Positions 17,864 to 26,870 of a stretch of DNA of 55,011 bases are shown piece after piece; position 1 is the stretch's first letter; each line of letters begins with the position of its first letter. Made by a program: the position numbers and the translations under genes. Source of the stretch: JARYLZ01 sp964388275. Its GTDB lineage: Bacteria > Bacteroidota > Ignavibacteria > SZUA-365. The notes under the pieces were generated by a model. It was not told the DNA's origin. It did no database searches and saw nothing but the letters and a program-made list of their open reading frames with translations. The stretch lies in the NCBI GenBank assembly GCA_964388275.1, contig CAYLZD010000028.1, positions 1-55,011 of the forward strand. Direction: 5' to 3'.

Positions 17864-19174
17864 ATGAGTTTCAACAATCTCGGCCTCTCCGAGCCTCTTC
17901 TGCGCGCGGTGCGCGCGTCCGGCTATGAGACTCCGACACCCATACAACTGCTGGCCATCCCGAAGGCTCTGGCAGGCTGCGACCTGATCGGGCGCGCAAA
18001 AACCGGTTCGGGCAAGACAGCCGCGTTCGTTCTGCCGATACTGGATCTTCTATCGGCGCAGAAACGCAAGCAACCGACTAAGGACAGGCGGGGACCCGTT
18101 CCTCTCCGCGCCCTCGTGCTTGCGCCGACACGTGAACTGGCGCAGCAAACCACCGAGAAAGCCCGGCAGTACGGCCGTTTCACGAGATTGCGTTTCGAAT
18201 CGGTATACGGAGGCGTGTCGATGGACGCCCAAACGACGCGTCTGCGGAGAGGCGTGGATCTCGCGGCAGCGACTCCGGGGCGTCTGCTCGATCACATCGA
18301 GCGCGGCAACATTGATCTTTCGGCCTGCGAAATACTCGTAGTCGATGAAGCGGACAGAATGTTCGATATGGGTTTCATCGAGGACGTGAGACGCATAATC
18401 GGCAAACTTCCAAAACACAGGCAGACCCTCCTCTTTTCAGCGACCATGAATCCGGAGGTCCGCAAACTCTCCGGCGAAATCATGCGCGATCCGTTGCTGC
18501 TCGAGACGGGCAGCGACCGCAAGCCCGCGGAATCGGTACGCCAACGTTTCATCGCGGTGGACAAGTTTCTCAAGATGCGCACTCTCGCCGAACTCCTCGA
18601 GAGCAATTCCCTGTCGAGCGTGCTCGTTTTTTCCCGCACGCGCCACGGAGCGAATAAAATCTCCCGGGATCTCGACCGCATGGGCGTGAGCACGGCCGCG
18701 ATACATTCAGACCGCACGCAGGGACAGCGCGAGAGGGCCCTCAGGGATTTTCGATCGGGATCGGTGCGTGTGCTTGTCGCAACCGACATAGCGGCCCGCG
18801 GCATAGACGTGACGGGAATATCGCATGTGATAAACTACGATACGCCCGCCTTCGCCGAGGATTACATACACCGCATCGGCCGCACCGGCCGCGCCGACGC
18901 CTCGGGCGACGCCATCACTTTCGTATCGGGCGATGAAAGAGCGGCTCTGCGGCGCATCGAATCGTTTACCGGCAAACGTTTCGAACTCGAAGGCCGGGGC
19001 AACTCCCCGTCGCAACCCTCGGCCGCGCCGGGGAAGAACATCCAAACCCGTTCGGCTCACACACGCGACTCAAATCCCGGCCGCCGACAAAAAAACCGCT
19101 CCAACAGCCGCGTACACGGAAACTCCCCTAAGCAACCCAAAACAACCTTCAACTCGAGCAGGCGATATAGATGA
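17864..19174 (+). CDS. rhlE: DEAD-box RNA helicase, RhlE type
   Basis: This 436-residue ATP-dependent RNA helicase has all the core motifs: Q-motif PTPIQ, Walker A AKTGSGKT near 45, PTRELA, ATPGR, VDEADRMFDMGF, SATM, ATDIAARGID near 310 and HRIGRTGR near 338. The basic, low-complexity tail (about 385-436) would bind RNA. DEADRMFDMGF and the overall length fit RhlE, which acts on ribosome assembly and RNA decay. The ribosome site AAGGA is six bases from the ATG. A long structured leader suggests post-transcriptional control, as known for cold-induced DEAD-box genes in other bacteria. Confidence 0.93.
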   Translation: MSFNNLGLSEPLLRAVRASGYETPTPIQLLAIPKALAGCDLIGRAKTGSGKTAAFVLPILDLLSAQKRKQPTKDRRGPVPLRALVLAPTRELAQQTTEKARQYGRFTRLRFESVYGGVSMDAQTTRLRRGVDLAAATPGRLLDHIERGNIDLSACEILVVDEADRMFDMGFIEDVRRIIGKLPKHRQTLLFSATMNPEVRKLSGEIMRDPLLLETGSDRKPAESVRQRFIAVDKFLKMRTLAELLESNSLSSVLVFSRTRHGANKISRDLDRMGVSTAAIHSDRTQGQRERALRDFRSGSVRVLVATDIAARGIDVTGISHVINYDTPAFAEDYIHRIGRTGRADASGDAITFVSGDERAALRRIESFTGKRFELEGRGNSPSQPSAAPGKNIQTRSAHTRDSNPGRRQKNRSNSRVHGNSPKQPKTTFNSSRRYR

Positions 19175-19180
19175 ATCAAC

Positions 19181-19214
19181 GAATGATGCTTGATCATTCA
19201 TCATTCATCATTCA
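19181..19214. repeat. Hairpin plus TCATTCA x3 heptamer array
   Basis: GAATGAT (19181-19187) pairs with ATCATTC (19193-19199), just after the helicase stop codon. Overlapping it, the heptamer TCATTCA is repeated three times without error at 19194-19214. The last copy supplies the TGA stop (complement of 19212-19214) of the convergent lipoprotein gene. Confidence 0.75.
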
Positions 19215-20087
19215 CTTCCCGTCCCATCCCGCAAGGCGCGCCAGCATCCACCAGAATGCGCGCGCCTTGTTCTCGCAGGACTCGAAGTTGGCATGGCCCG
19301 CGTCGTCACCTCGATAATTCGGATGCTCAACAGGCACCACGCCATCCTTGTTTTCCTGCCCTCCATGCCAGCAGTCGAGATCGCCGAAATCGAACAGCAC
19401 TTTTTTGTGTACTCGGCAGTATTCACGGATCTGATTGTTGCGCGCGTGCCTGTTGGCGCTCGACTGTTGCGCGTTGCCTGTGCAGTAGATGAAAGCAACC
19501 CGCGGATAAGCGGCTTCGAATGACGCCATTGCGTCGAGATAGCGCTGGGCGTCCACGGCGTTGTAATCGTCCAGCTGCGTGCACCACATCCACATCGAGA
19601 TATTGATCGAGATGTTATTGTCCAGCACATCCCGGGTGAGCCGCTGCCCTTCCACGGAATCCCAGTATAGATCCGGTGTAACATAAGTTTCATTTTCCTG
19701 ACCGTCAAAGATGCGCAGCGCGTCCTGCGCGCCGGGAAGAACGGAGTATTCGATGGCGACGCTGTGAGCCGGCGACACCGCCGCAAGGCGCCGGAGTCCT
19801 TCCGTTATCTGTTCGCCGTGGGAAGTATGAGCGTAATGGACGATGAAACGGGCCCTGACCGAATCCAGCCAACGTTCGGGTATACGGGATAGGTCCGAGC
19901 ATTTATGATCGATAATCAGGGCTTCCACTAGAACCGGATCCGCCCCCGCCGGTGTGGACTCATCCTTGTCACAGGATACGACGAATACCGTTGCGAGCAG
20001 GAACAAGGGCAGATGCAATAACGCGCGAAATCGTTCTGTGAAAACCGGCCTGACGGCTTCATATCCAATTGTGTTGCGCTTGTTCAT
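19212..20087 (-). CDS. Lipoprotein of unknown function with conserved HTSHG motif
   Basis: This 291-residue protein has a lipobox (VVSC) after a hydrophobic N-terminus, so it is probably a lipoprotein. I see the motifs HYAHTSHGEQIT, WMWCTQLDDY, IYCTGN, VLFDFGDLDCW and a C-terminal ARLAGWDG. I have the impression of a widespread exported family with these motifs, loosely reminiscent of SGNH-type hydrolases, but I cannot assign a reaction. The ATG at 20087 has GAGGAG seven bases upstream; the frame is open further upstream. It is convergent with the helicase gene. Confidence 0.6.
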   Translation of the reverse strand: MNKRNTIGYEAVRPVFTERFRALLHLPLFLLATVFVVSCDKDESTPAGADPVLVEALIIDHKCSDLSRIPERWLDSVRARFIVHYAHTSHGEQITEGLRRLAAVSPAHSVAIEYSVLPGAQDALRIFDGQENETYVTPDLYWDSVEGQRLTRDVLDNNISINISMWMWCTQLDDYNAVDAQRYLDAMASFEAAYPRVAFIYCTGNAQQSSANRHARNNQIREYCRVHKKVLFDFGDLDCWHGGQENKDGVVPVEHPNYRGDDAGHANFESCENKARAFWWMLARLAGWDGK

Positions 20088-20216
20088 AAAGTGTCTCCTC
20101 TTTGATGTTCGAATCATGTGCCGGCGCAAAGAACCAGTCGCTCGACGCAGCCCGGCATACTCGAGACGATAAGATGACTGTTGCCTGAACATACCAAACG
20201 AGAGTTTAGCGTCAAA

Positions 20217-21494
20217 TCACGCACTGTCAGGGCCATCGATCTCAACCGGTCCGCCTGCATTGGAAGCGAAATATCCGGCAAACACAGAGGCGATCAGTGA
20301 CGGGATCAGAGGCACGGAAAATCGGCCCAGTGCAAACACGAACATATGCGGCACATAATACGCCGCCGCGAAGCTCGCAGCGATCAGGACAAGCGGAGAA
20401 AGCCGCCGTTTCGCGGTGAGCCGGAAGCCGAAGGCAATGCACAGAGACAGCAAACAGCCCTGCAAAAAAGCCATGAACAAGGTGACTGTTCTGTCGCTTC
20501 CCAAGGCCCAGAACCACATGGCATTGAGGCCGACTTTTTTCGCGAGGAAAAGAGGATCTCCCGCGTATCTCGACAGACTCGATTTTATCAACTCCGAATC
20601 ACGCAGGGCTTCACGCCGGGCAAGCGGAATATACGCTTTCCCGGCATCCAGGCGCCGATTCAGCTCTGTATAATCCACTCCCCTGTTGAGTTCCAGCAGT
20701 GACAGAGGATCCGCGCGGGAAAAGTGATCGATCATTGAATCCGACACGCGCAGATTCAGGCCGATCACCGTCTGCAATAACGGCCATTCTCCGGTCAACA
20801 AGCCGTTTCTAACGAGCCAGGGTGATATAAGCAGAACGGATGTCAGGAGGACGGCAGCCGCATGCCTCCTGCCGGCGCTGATTCCGCGCATCAGCACCAT
20901 CGCGGTAAACAACACGATTAGCGGCGCGAAAACCGCCTTGCACCAGAGGCCCAAGCCTAGACACGCCCCGGCGGCAACCGCGCGCGCGGCGGACGGCCGC
21001 ATCCAGTACCGGACCGCGGCAAACAAAGCCAGAGTGAATAGAAGGGTGAGAAGGGTCTCGATTACGAACCTTCCGGAATACCACAGCAAGACCGGATGGA
21101 CGGCGCAAAGCAGACCAGCCGCAAACGCGGGACGCGGGCCGGCGAAGCCGAGCAGAAGCCGCGTCAAGAGCAACACCGTCGAGGCGTGCAGCATCGCCTG
21201 CAACATGAGAGCAGGGAACTCGTAGGCCTCGCCGGCCGCTCCCATGCACAAAGCGAGAAGCAGCGGGTACAGCGGCGTCCGCACGGTCGTCGGCTCAGTA
21301 TCCGGATAGTATGCGAGAGTGCCGTGGTTCAGCAGGCCGCTCGCCAGACGATCGTACCTGTCTCCCACACGCTCATTCGAGATTTCAGCCGCGACACGCG
21401 GGTAAACGAAAACGGAAAACGCGATGGACAGAGCCGCAGCCAGCGCAGCCGGCGACAGTTGAATCGCGGCGATCCGTTTATCAAACGCGGCCAT
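20217..21494 (-). CDS. Membrane glycosyltransferase, ArnT/PMT superfamily (GT39/GT83-like)
   Basis: This 425-residue integral membrane protein has about ten hydrophobic helices. The first periplasmic loop reads GDRYDRLASGLLNHGT...RTPLYPLLLA, the pattern of lipid-linked-sugar glycosyltransferases with an acidic residue after helix 1 and an R-x-P-x-Y-P segment. Such enzymes transfer sugars from polyprenyl phosphate to lipids or proteins on the outer face of the inner membrane. A TTG five codons upstream would also open the frame; the ATG at 21494 is preferred. It lies 62 bases downstream of a T9SS cargo gene, perhaps co-transcribed. The acceptor is unknown. Confidence 0.75.
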   Translation of the reverse strand: MAAFDKRIAAIQLSPAALAAALSIAFSVFVYPRVAAEISNERVGDRYDRLASGLLNHGTLAYYPDTEPTTVRTPLYPLLLALCMGAAGEAYEFPALMLQAMLHASTVLLLTRLLLGFAGPRPAFAAGLLCAVHPVLLWYSGRFVIETLLTLLFTLALFAAVRYWMRPSAARAVAAGACLGLGLWCKAVFAPLIVLFTAMVLMRGISAGRRHAAAVLLTSVLLISPWLVRNGLLTGEWPLLQTVIGLNLRVSDSMIDHFSRADPLSLLELNRGVDYTELNRRLDAGKAYIPLARREALRDSELIKSSLSRYAGDPLFLAKKVGLNAMWFWALGSDRTVTLFMAFLQGCLLSLCIAFGFRLTAKRRLSPLVLIAASFAAAYYVPHMFVFALGRFSVPLIPSLIASVFAGYFASNAGGPVEIDGPDSA

Positions 21495-21556
21495 GGCCGG
21501 ATGCCGCAATCACATGAACATATCCATCGAGCATGTGGACGAGCGCGGCTTTGCCG

Positions 21557-23314
21557 CTATTTAACGATCGTGAGCAGTCTGAGCGTCGAAAAAGCGCCCG
21601 ACTGCAGGCGCACGGCGTAAGTCCCGCCCGGCAATCCGTTTGCATCGAAAGCGGCAATGTTCACGCCGAAGGAGCATTCCTCGTCCAACAGTATCATGAC
21701 TTCCCTACCAAGCAGGTCGTGCACCGCGATGCGCACATGCGCCCTTGCATCCGCAACGTGGAACGGAATTATGGCGCGGCCTGTGACGGGATTGGGGTAA
21801 TTCTGCATGAGCCGTGCCGCTTGCGGGAAAGCGGATCCGAGGGGCGGCGCTGCCGTTTGAATCGTGTAGGCGTCGAGGTTGTACTCCCAGAAAGCAATTC
21901 CGTTGAAGTGCTTTTTGACCGGCCCCACAAACGGCGCGTACCATTCAACCCACTCGTTGTCCATCCCGCCGAAGAAGCTGAACCTGTAAGCGTTACGGAA
22001 GGTTCCGGCCGGCACTTTCACCGAATCCGAGACCGACTCCAGGCGAACGCGCAACTGTGCCGACAGAGATTCAGGATCCGACGCCGTCCACTCCTGTCCG
22101 ACCTTGGCGGCGAAATCCAGCAGGAGTGTTTCATTGCCGTTTTTCGAGAGATAAACCTTGTCGTCGCCCGAGAAGCGGAGCAATACGTTTTCCATCCACC
22201 TGAATCGTGAAAATCGGAAACGCGTCACGCCGAGAGAGTCGGTTTCATTTCCGACGACGGTCTCCAGGAGTTGATTGTGGTTCCCGGAGTAATGCCATGC
22301 CGATCCCGTGCCGAGAGGATAATAATGAGAATGCGGAGCTCCCTGTCCTCTGAGGAGTTGATGCGCGCGCAGGGCGGCTTCGGCCACATCCGCGTCCTCG
22401 TCCGCGGTCCGCTCGAAGGCCTTGTCGGCCAGTTCGATTCTGCGGGATAGCACTTCCGCCTTCAGACTTTCGAACAGTCCTTCCGGCTTGAAATCCTCGC
22501 CAACCCAGGGTCCGGTTGCGTTGACGAGACGTCCTGCCGCCGTCAGAGCGTGACGCCTGACCCACCAGTCGCCGTGCTCGAAACTGCCGGCCAGGTCGTC
22601 CGCGTCTGCGAAGGCCGTGGCAGGATATCGAGCCGGAATATTCCACCGGTGAGTAATCGGAAGGCGGTACGGATCCGGCAAAACGCCATCGAGCTTCGCG
22701 GCAAGTGCGCCGTCAACGGTGATGTACCAGAATGATCGATGAGCGCAGCCGGCGGGGCAATCGCCCCAACCCTTCGAGAAGGCGAAATGCCAGAATCCGT
22801 TTTTACGGAAGAGTTCTATCCTGTCGCCGTCTCCCATGTAGCCGTTGGGTTCAGGGAACCAGAGATCGGGTATCTTGGAATACTCGCGCGCGAGGAGATC
22901 GATCCGCATGGGTCGGGAAAAGGTGATCACATACCAGTTCCATCCCTGCACAACCGGAGCGACCGAAACGGCCCCGTATTCCGCGTTGATCGAATCCACC
23001 GTCGCATTCCCCGTGACCAATACCCCCTGCTCCCATGCCGCGGCCCAAGAAGCTCCGGTCGACAATATCAGCTGATCAGGCACGTAATCCGGAAACACGC
23101 CGATATTGAGCAGTGTGTCATCCACGGCCCTCGCGGCGGCGAGGGCCTTCTCCACCTGACTCAGCAGAGATGTATCCAGCCGAATCCCCTGTTGCAGCCG
23201 CAATGTCAGCGTGACGGCGTCTCTGTCCTGAGCACCGCAGGACAAAGCCGCGATACAATACAAGACAGCCATTGCGACAGCTTTACTCGGCAGCTTGGGC
23301 AAGCGTTGCATCAT
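21557..23314 (-). CDS. Exported T9SS cargo protein of unknown function
   Basis: This 585-residue protein starts with a signal sequence (AVAMAVLYCIAALSCGAQ). The middle (about 270-345) looks helical and HEAT-like. A region around 350-495 (PLGTGSAWHYSG ... VGQEW) resembles an unannotated beta domain seen in exported FCB proteins. The last 85 residues begin LMQNYPNPVTG and form a T9SS sorting domain (VHDLLGREV, GLPGGTYAVRL). The function is unknown. The ATG at 23314 follows GGAG; the frame is open 40 codons upstream. It lies 129 bases downstream of the CHAT protease gene on the same strand, so it may be a substrate or partner. Confidence 0.7.
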   Translation of the reverse strand: MMQRLPKLPSKAVAMAVLYCIAALSCGAQDRDAVTLTLRLQQGIRLDTSLLSQVEKALAAARAVDDTLLNIGVFPDYVPDQLILSTGASWAAAWEQGVLVTGNATVDSINAEYGAVSVAPVVQGWNWYVITFSRPMRIDLLAREYSKIPDLWFPEPNGYMGDGDRIELFRKNGFWHFAFSKGWGDCPAGCAHRSFWYITVDGALAAKLDGVLPDPYRLPITHRWNIPARYPATAFADADDLAGSFEHGDWWVRRHALTAAGRLVNATGPWVGEDFKPEGLFESLKAEVLSRRIELADKAFERTADEDADVAEAALRAHQLLRGQGAPHSHYYPLGTGSAWHYSGNHNQLLETVVGNETDSLGVTRFRFSRFRWMENVLLRFSGDDKVYLSKNGNETLLLDFAAKVGQEWTASDPESLSAQLRVRLESVSDSVKVPAGTFRNAYRFSFFGGMDNEWVEWYAPFVGPVKKHFNGIAFWEYNLDAYTIQTAAPPLGSAFPQAARLMQNYPNPVTGRAIIPFHVADARAHVRIAVHDLLGREVMILLDEECSFGVNIAAFDANGLPGGTYAVRLQSGAFSTLRLLTIVK

Positions 23315-23443
23315 CGATTTGTCTCCAAAAGACGTGAGCATGTCATGAGGGGCGTGAACACAAGGCCGCGCATATACAATAGACGCATCAGACGCCCGAA
23401 ACCTGACAATCGAGGAGTCCGCGGCCATCGCCATATCCCGATG

Positions 23444-26400
23444 TCATTCTCCGTACACGATGAAAGGGCTCCAGAAGAACGGGTGTTTCGCCGCTCCCTG
23501 TTTCAGCATTTCGAGTTTCGCCAATCTCAGGGCGTCATGAGGAGCTTCGCGGTCCTCGATCAGCCGCGCGAACAAACGCGTCATAAGTTCGGTTGTTTTT
23601 TCGTCGTCCACCGACCAAAGGCTCGACACGACGGCGTCGGCGCCCGCGGACATGACGGCCTGCGTCAGGCCGTTGAGTCCCTCTCCCGGGATATGGGCGC
23701 CTTCCCCTGTCCGGCAGGCGCTCAAGGCGACAAGCGAAGCATCGAATCGAAGCGACATCATCTCATCGATCGTAAGGTAACCGTCCTCGTCCGAAGAAGG
23801 ATCCTGTGTCAGCACGAGGCCTTGAAATCCTGCGCCGATGACCCCGTGACACGCGAACAGCACATAAGCAAAATCTTTCAGCGGCATATTCTTCACTGTT
23901 TCTTCTCGCGCCTCAGCGCCTGTATGGATTTGCGCCTTCCTTCCGGCTTTCAAAAATAAATCCTTGATGGTTTCCACCTCTTTCGCGCTTCCCGGCAGCG
24001 GCTGCAGCACGCCGCCCGCACGGAGGTAAAGATCGCGCTGCGTTGTTTCGGTTTCATCGCCGGCTTCTCCGGCATCATCCTCACCGCGGATATTCCGCGC
24101 CGCCGCGACGGCCGGCGGGGCCGCCGTTGTGTACAGAGGGTCGCCGAAAGCCAGGAGATTTCCGCTACGCCTCGCACCCGCAGGTCTGCCGCGTCGATAA
24201 GCCAGGAATGAAGCGCTCGGAGCGTAGCTGACCGGATTCCGTTCGAGAAGATACGCATGCCCATCCGGCTTGTCACCTGCAGGCAGGCTCAAGGCCTCGA
24301 ACGGAACCGCAGCCAGATCGGCATCCGGCGTCACGATGAGCAGATTGCCGGAAGGAATCGCGTCGAGCAGAGGATGGAGTATTTCGCGGGACACCGGATC
24401 CGCGGTTTCCGGGATCCCTGACGGGTTGCGGAGCTGCTGCAACAGCAGGCGGCAGAGAATTTTCAAGCGTTCGCGAGGCACGGGAATCCTGCGCATCCGG
24501 AACGAATCCCTGTCGATCAGAAAAGCATACAATGCGGAGTCGGAGACGTGGAAGGACGCGAGAGTCTCGCCGTGTTTCAAAATCCCGCGGCGCAGCGCGG
24601 TGACGTCGATAACACGAGGCTGCAAGGCCGAGGCCTGCTCGGGCAGAACGGACAAAATCCGGCCGCGCACGACCTCGAGATCATCGTTGACGCGCAGTAA
24701 TTCCGCATTGAGCTTCTCGCGTTCAGCACGCTCGCCGGCGCGCAATCGGAACAGGCGCGTTTTCGCGCCTGCTGCAGCCGACTCCAGCGAATCCCTTTGC
24801 CTTCTCAATCCTGAGGGGATGGAGAATTCCCATGCAGACGTCTTCAAGGCGACACGGTCGAGCATCACGCGCGCTTTGAGATGTTCGCCGATCTGAAACG
24901 CCTTCTCGGGGCGCCCGTTGTCCGCCATGAAGCGGAGGGCATCCGCGAGAATCTCCGCATGCCTCCGCTGCCAGACGAGTCGGCCGGTTTCGCTGCCGGC
25001 CGTCGCCCTCATACCGGATAGCAGTTGCACGGCCTGGTCGTAGCGGGAAGCGGCGGAATCCAATTCCGCGGCTTTTTCGTGCAGGATCGCAAGATCATGG
25101 CAGCAATACGCGGCATTCGCGCCCGCATTATGCTCGAACGTCAGGGAAAGCGCCCTGTGCAGGTATGCTCGCGCCTCCGCGAAACGACCGCCGGCCGTCA
25201 ATGTCCGTCCCAGAGATCTCAACGCATTGCACTCTCCCGTTATCTCTCCGATTTCGGCGAAAATGCCGGCTGCCCGGCGCAGCGAATTCTCGGCCGCGTC
25301 GTGGTTTTTCTTCATCAGCGCAGTCTCGCCGAGGAGTTGCAAGGCATTCGCGACGCCGAGCTTCGAGCCCGATTTCTCGTGTGCCGGCAAGGCCTTTTCG
25401 AGCAGGAGTTCAGCCTCGTCGTACCGGCCGTCCTCGTACGCGAGTTGCGCCTTGTCGGTAAGGAGATTGCCGGCCAGAACCACATCGCCGATGGCCCTGG
25501 CGAGCCCGGCGGCCCGGTCCAACAGGCGCTCGGCCCGCTCCGGGTCGCCGAGATAGAGAGCGATATTCGCCAGTGTTTTAACGGCGTTCGCTTGTCCTTG
25601 CACATCATTCGCCCGTTCGACCGCGAGCAGAGCTTCGCGCGCCGTCAGGCCCGCCGTGCCGGCATCTCCGGTTTCCAGTTGCATTTGCGCCTGCAATCTC
25701 AGGACCTCTCCGATCCGGTTCCATGTTCCGATCCTCTTAAAGATGGATAGAGCCGAATCCAGCGCCTCCGCCGCCTCCGCCGCGTCACCGTGCATATACG
25801 CTGAACGCGCAAAACTAAGGAGGGCTTCGGCTTCAAACTCCGGGTTAGGTATTGAGCGGGCCACCTCCACGGCATTTCGGGCACAGGACAGGGCGCTGTC
25901 GTATACTCCCCTACGATGCGTCAGTTCAGCGAGACGGACAAGAGAGGCGGACAAAACCTCCGTCGATCCGAGCAGTTCCGCGGCTGCTTTGGCATGACGG
26001 AAATCGCCCTCGGCTTCATCGAAACGCCGCAGTTTAAGCAACACATAGCCTCTACGCATCGCGGCCGCCATCCTGAACGGAAGGAGCGCTTCGGACGCGT
26101 CATAGGCCATGGAATAAGCCGCGGCAGCGTGTTCCGGACGATTCTCCGCTAAATAAAAATTCCCTCTTATCAGCAATATTCTTACGCGGTTGACATCATC
26201 TCCCAGAGATTCATACAACCTCAGAGCCCGGGAACTGCTCGAGTCGGCCTGTTCGTAATTAGCCATGGCCGCCTGCGCAATGGCGGACATGCGCAACACA
26301 TCCGCCAGAGTGCTGTCGGCGCCGGCCGACTCGGCCAGCAGCACTGTCGCCTCGGCGCCGACGACATTGCTATCCGAAGCAAATGAGCGGGCGAGCGCTA

Positions 26401-26617
26401 CGAGTGTCTCATGACTCGACAGTTCAGGATTATCGCGCGAGAGAGCGCGCAGAGCGTCCGCCCCCTCCGCCGCGGCTTGAAGCACTCTTTGCCGGATAGT
26501 CGAGCTCTCCTGCGACAAAGCCGGATTATGCGAGACAGAAAGAGCGGCGATGGAAACCATCGCAAAACGGCGGAGAAAAGCAATTGCAATGGAACGATGT
26601 GCGTTTGTTGTATTCAT
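23444..26617 (-). CDS. Exported TPR-CHAT caspase-like protease
   Basis: This 1057-residue protein has a probable signal sequence (FAMVSIAALSVSHNPALSQ), then about ten TPR-like helix pairs (about 60-560; many A-x-x-L/Y-x-x-A-L repeats). A CHAT domain (about 720-1057) follows. The caspase-type dyad is intact: His924 in FACHG and Cys968 in LSACRTGEG. CHAT proteases are cysteine peptidases, and several with TPRs are switched on by partner binding, such as the type III-E CRISPR protease and proteases beside bacterial gasdermins. Here the signal sequence points to the periplasm or surface, and there is no CRISPR or gasdermin neighbour. The start has no clear ribosome site. Its neighbours are T9SS cargo genes on both sides. 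Confidence 0.85.
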   Translation of the reverse strand: MNTTNAHRSIAIAFLRRFAMVSIAALSVSHNPALSQESSTIRQRVLQAAAEGADALRALSRDNPELSSHETLVALARSFASDSNVVGAEATVLLAESAGADSTLADVLRMSAIAQAAMANYEQADSSSSRALRLYESLGDDVNRVRILLIRGNFYLAENRPEHAAAAYSMAYDASEALLPFRMAAAMRRGYVLLKLRRFDEAEGDFRHAKAAAELLGSTEVLSASLVRLAELTHRRGVYDSALSCARNAVEVARSIPNPEFEAEALLSFARSAYMHGDAAEAAEALDSALSIFKRIGTWNRIGEVLRLQAQMQLETGDAGTAGLTAREALLAVERANDVQGQANAVKTLANIALYLGDPERAERLLDRAAGLARAIGDVVLAGNLLTDKAQLAYEDGRYDEAELLLEKALPAHEKSGSKLGVANALQLLGETALMKKNHDAAENSLRRAAGIFAEIGEITGECNALRSLGRTLTAGGRFAEARAYLHRALSLTFEHNAGANAAYCCHDLAILHEKAAELDSAASRYDQAVQLLSGMRATAGSETGRLVWQRRHAEILADALRFMADNGRPEKAFQIGEHLKARVMLDRVALKTSAWEFSIPSGLRRQRDSLESAAAGAKTRLFRLRAGERAEREKLNAELLRVNDDLEVVRGRILSVLPEQASALQPRVIDVTALRRGILKHGETLASFHVSDSALYAFLIDRDSFRMRRIPVPRERLKILCRLLLQQLRNPSGIPETADPVSREILHPLLDAIPSGNLLIVTPDADLAAVPFEALSLPAGDKPDGHAYLLERNPVSYAPSASFLAYRRGRPAGARRSGNLLAFGDPLYTTAAPPAVAAARNIRGEDDAGEAGDETETTQRDLYLRAGGVLQPLPGSAKEVETIKDLFLKAGRKAQIHTGAEAREETVKNMPLKDFAYVLFACHGVIGAGFQGLVLTQDPSSDEDGYLTIDEMMSLRFDASLVALSACRTGEGAHIPGEGLNGLTQAVMSAGADAVVSSLWSVDDEKTTELMTRLFARLIEDREAPHDALRLAKLEMLKQGAAKHPFFWSPFIVYGE

Positions 26618-26870
26618 CAGGCGGGCAGTTTAGGGATGAAAAGGTCCGGTCATCAATAATAACTCGCTCATTTCAACGTTACAACTCCAGAACCATAGAT
26701 AGGGCGAAAGTCAGGTTTCAATGCGGAAAAGCGTCTCCCATTGCAGCGGGCGATTCTTCGAAATCCCTATCGGCTCGCAGGATTTCACGCTGAAATGTGA
26801 CATATTCGGGTATTGGATTGTCAATCCTGTATTGACGCAATTTCCCTCGACCTTCGCAAGAGGAGATGAA
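26618..26870. other. Divergent promoter region between CHAT and VWA genes
   Basis: These 253 bases separate two divergent genes and must hold both promoters. The only structure I see is a 13-base hyphenated palindrome, GGATTG-T-CAATCC (26815-26827), about 45 bases before the VWA start codon. It could be an operator or a short hairpin. No coding potential is convincing, although the VWA frame is open upstream. Confidence 0.4.

Noticed and set aside
22739..23959. A 406-codon plus-strand frame spanning the cargo and CHAT genes.
   Set aside because: It crosses two real genes antisense and encodes Arg/His-rich sequence typical of shadow frames.
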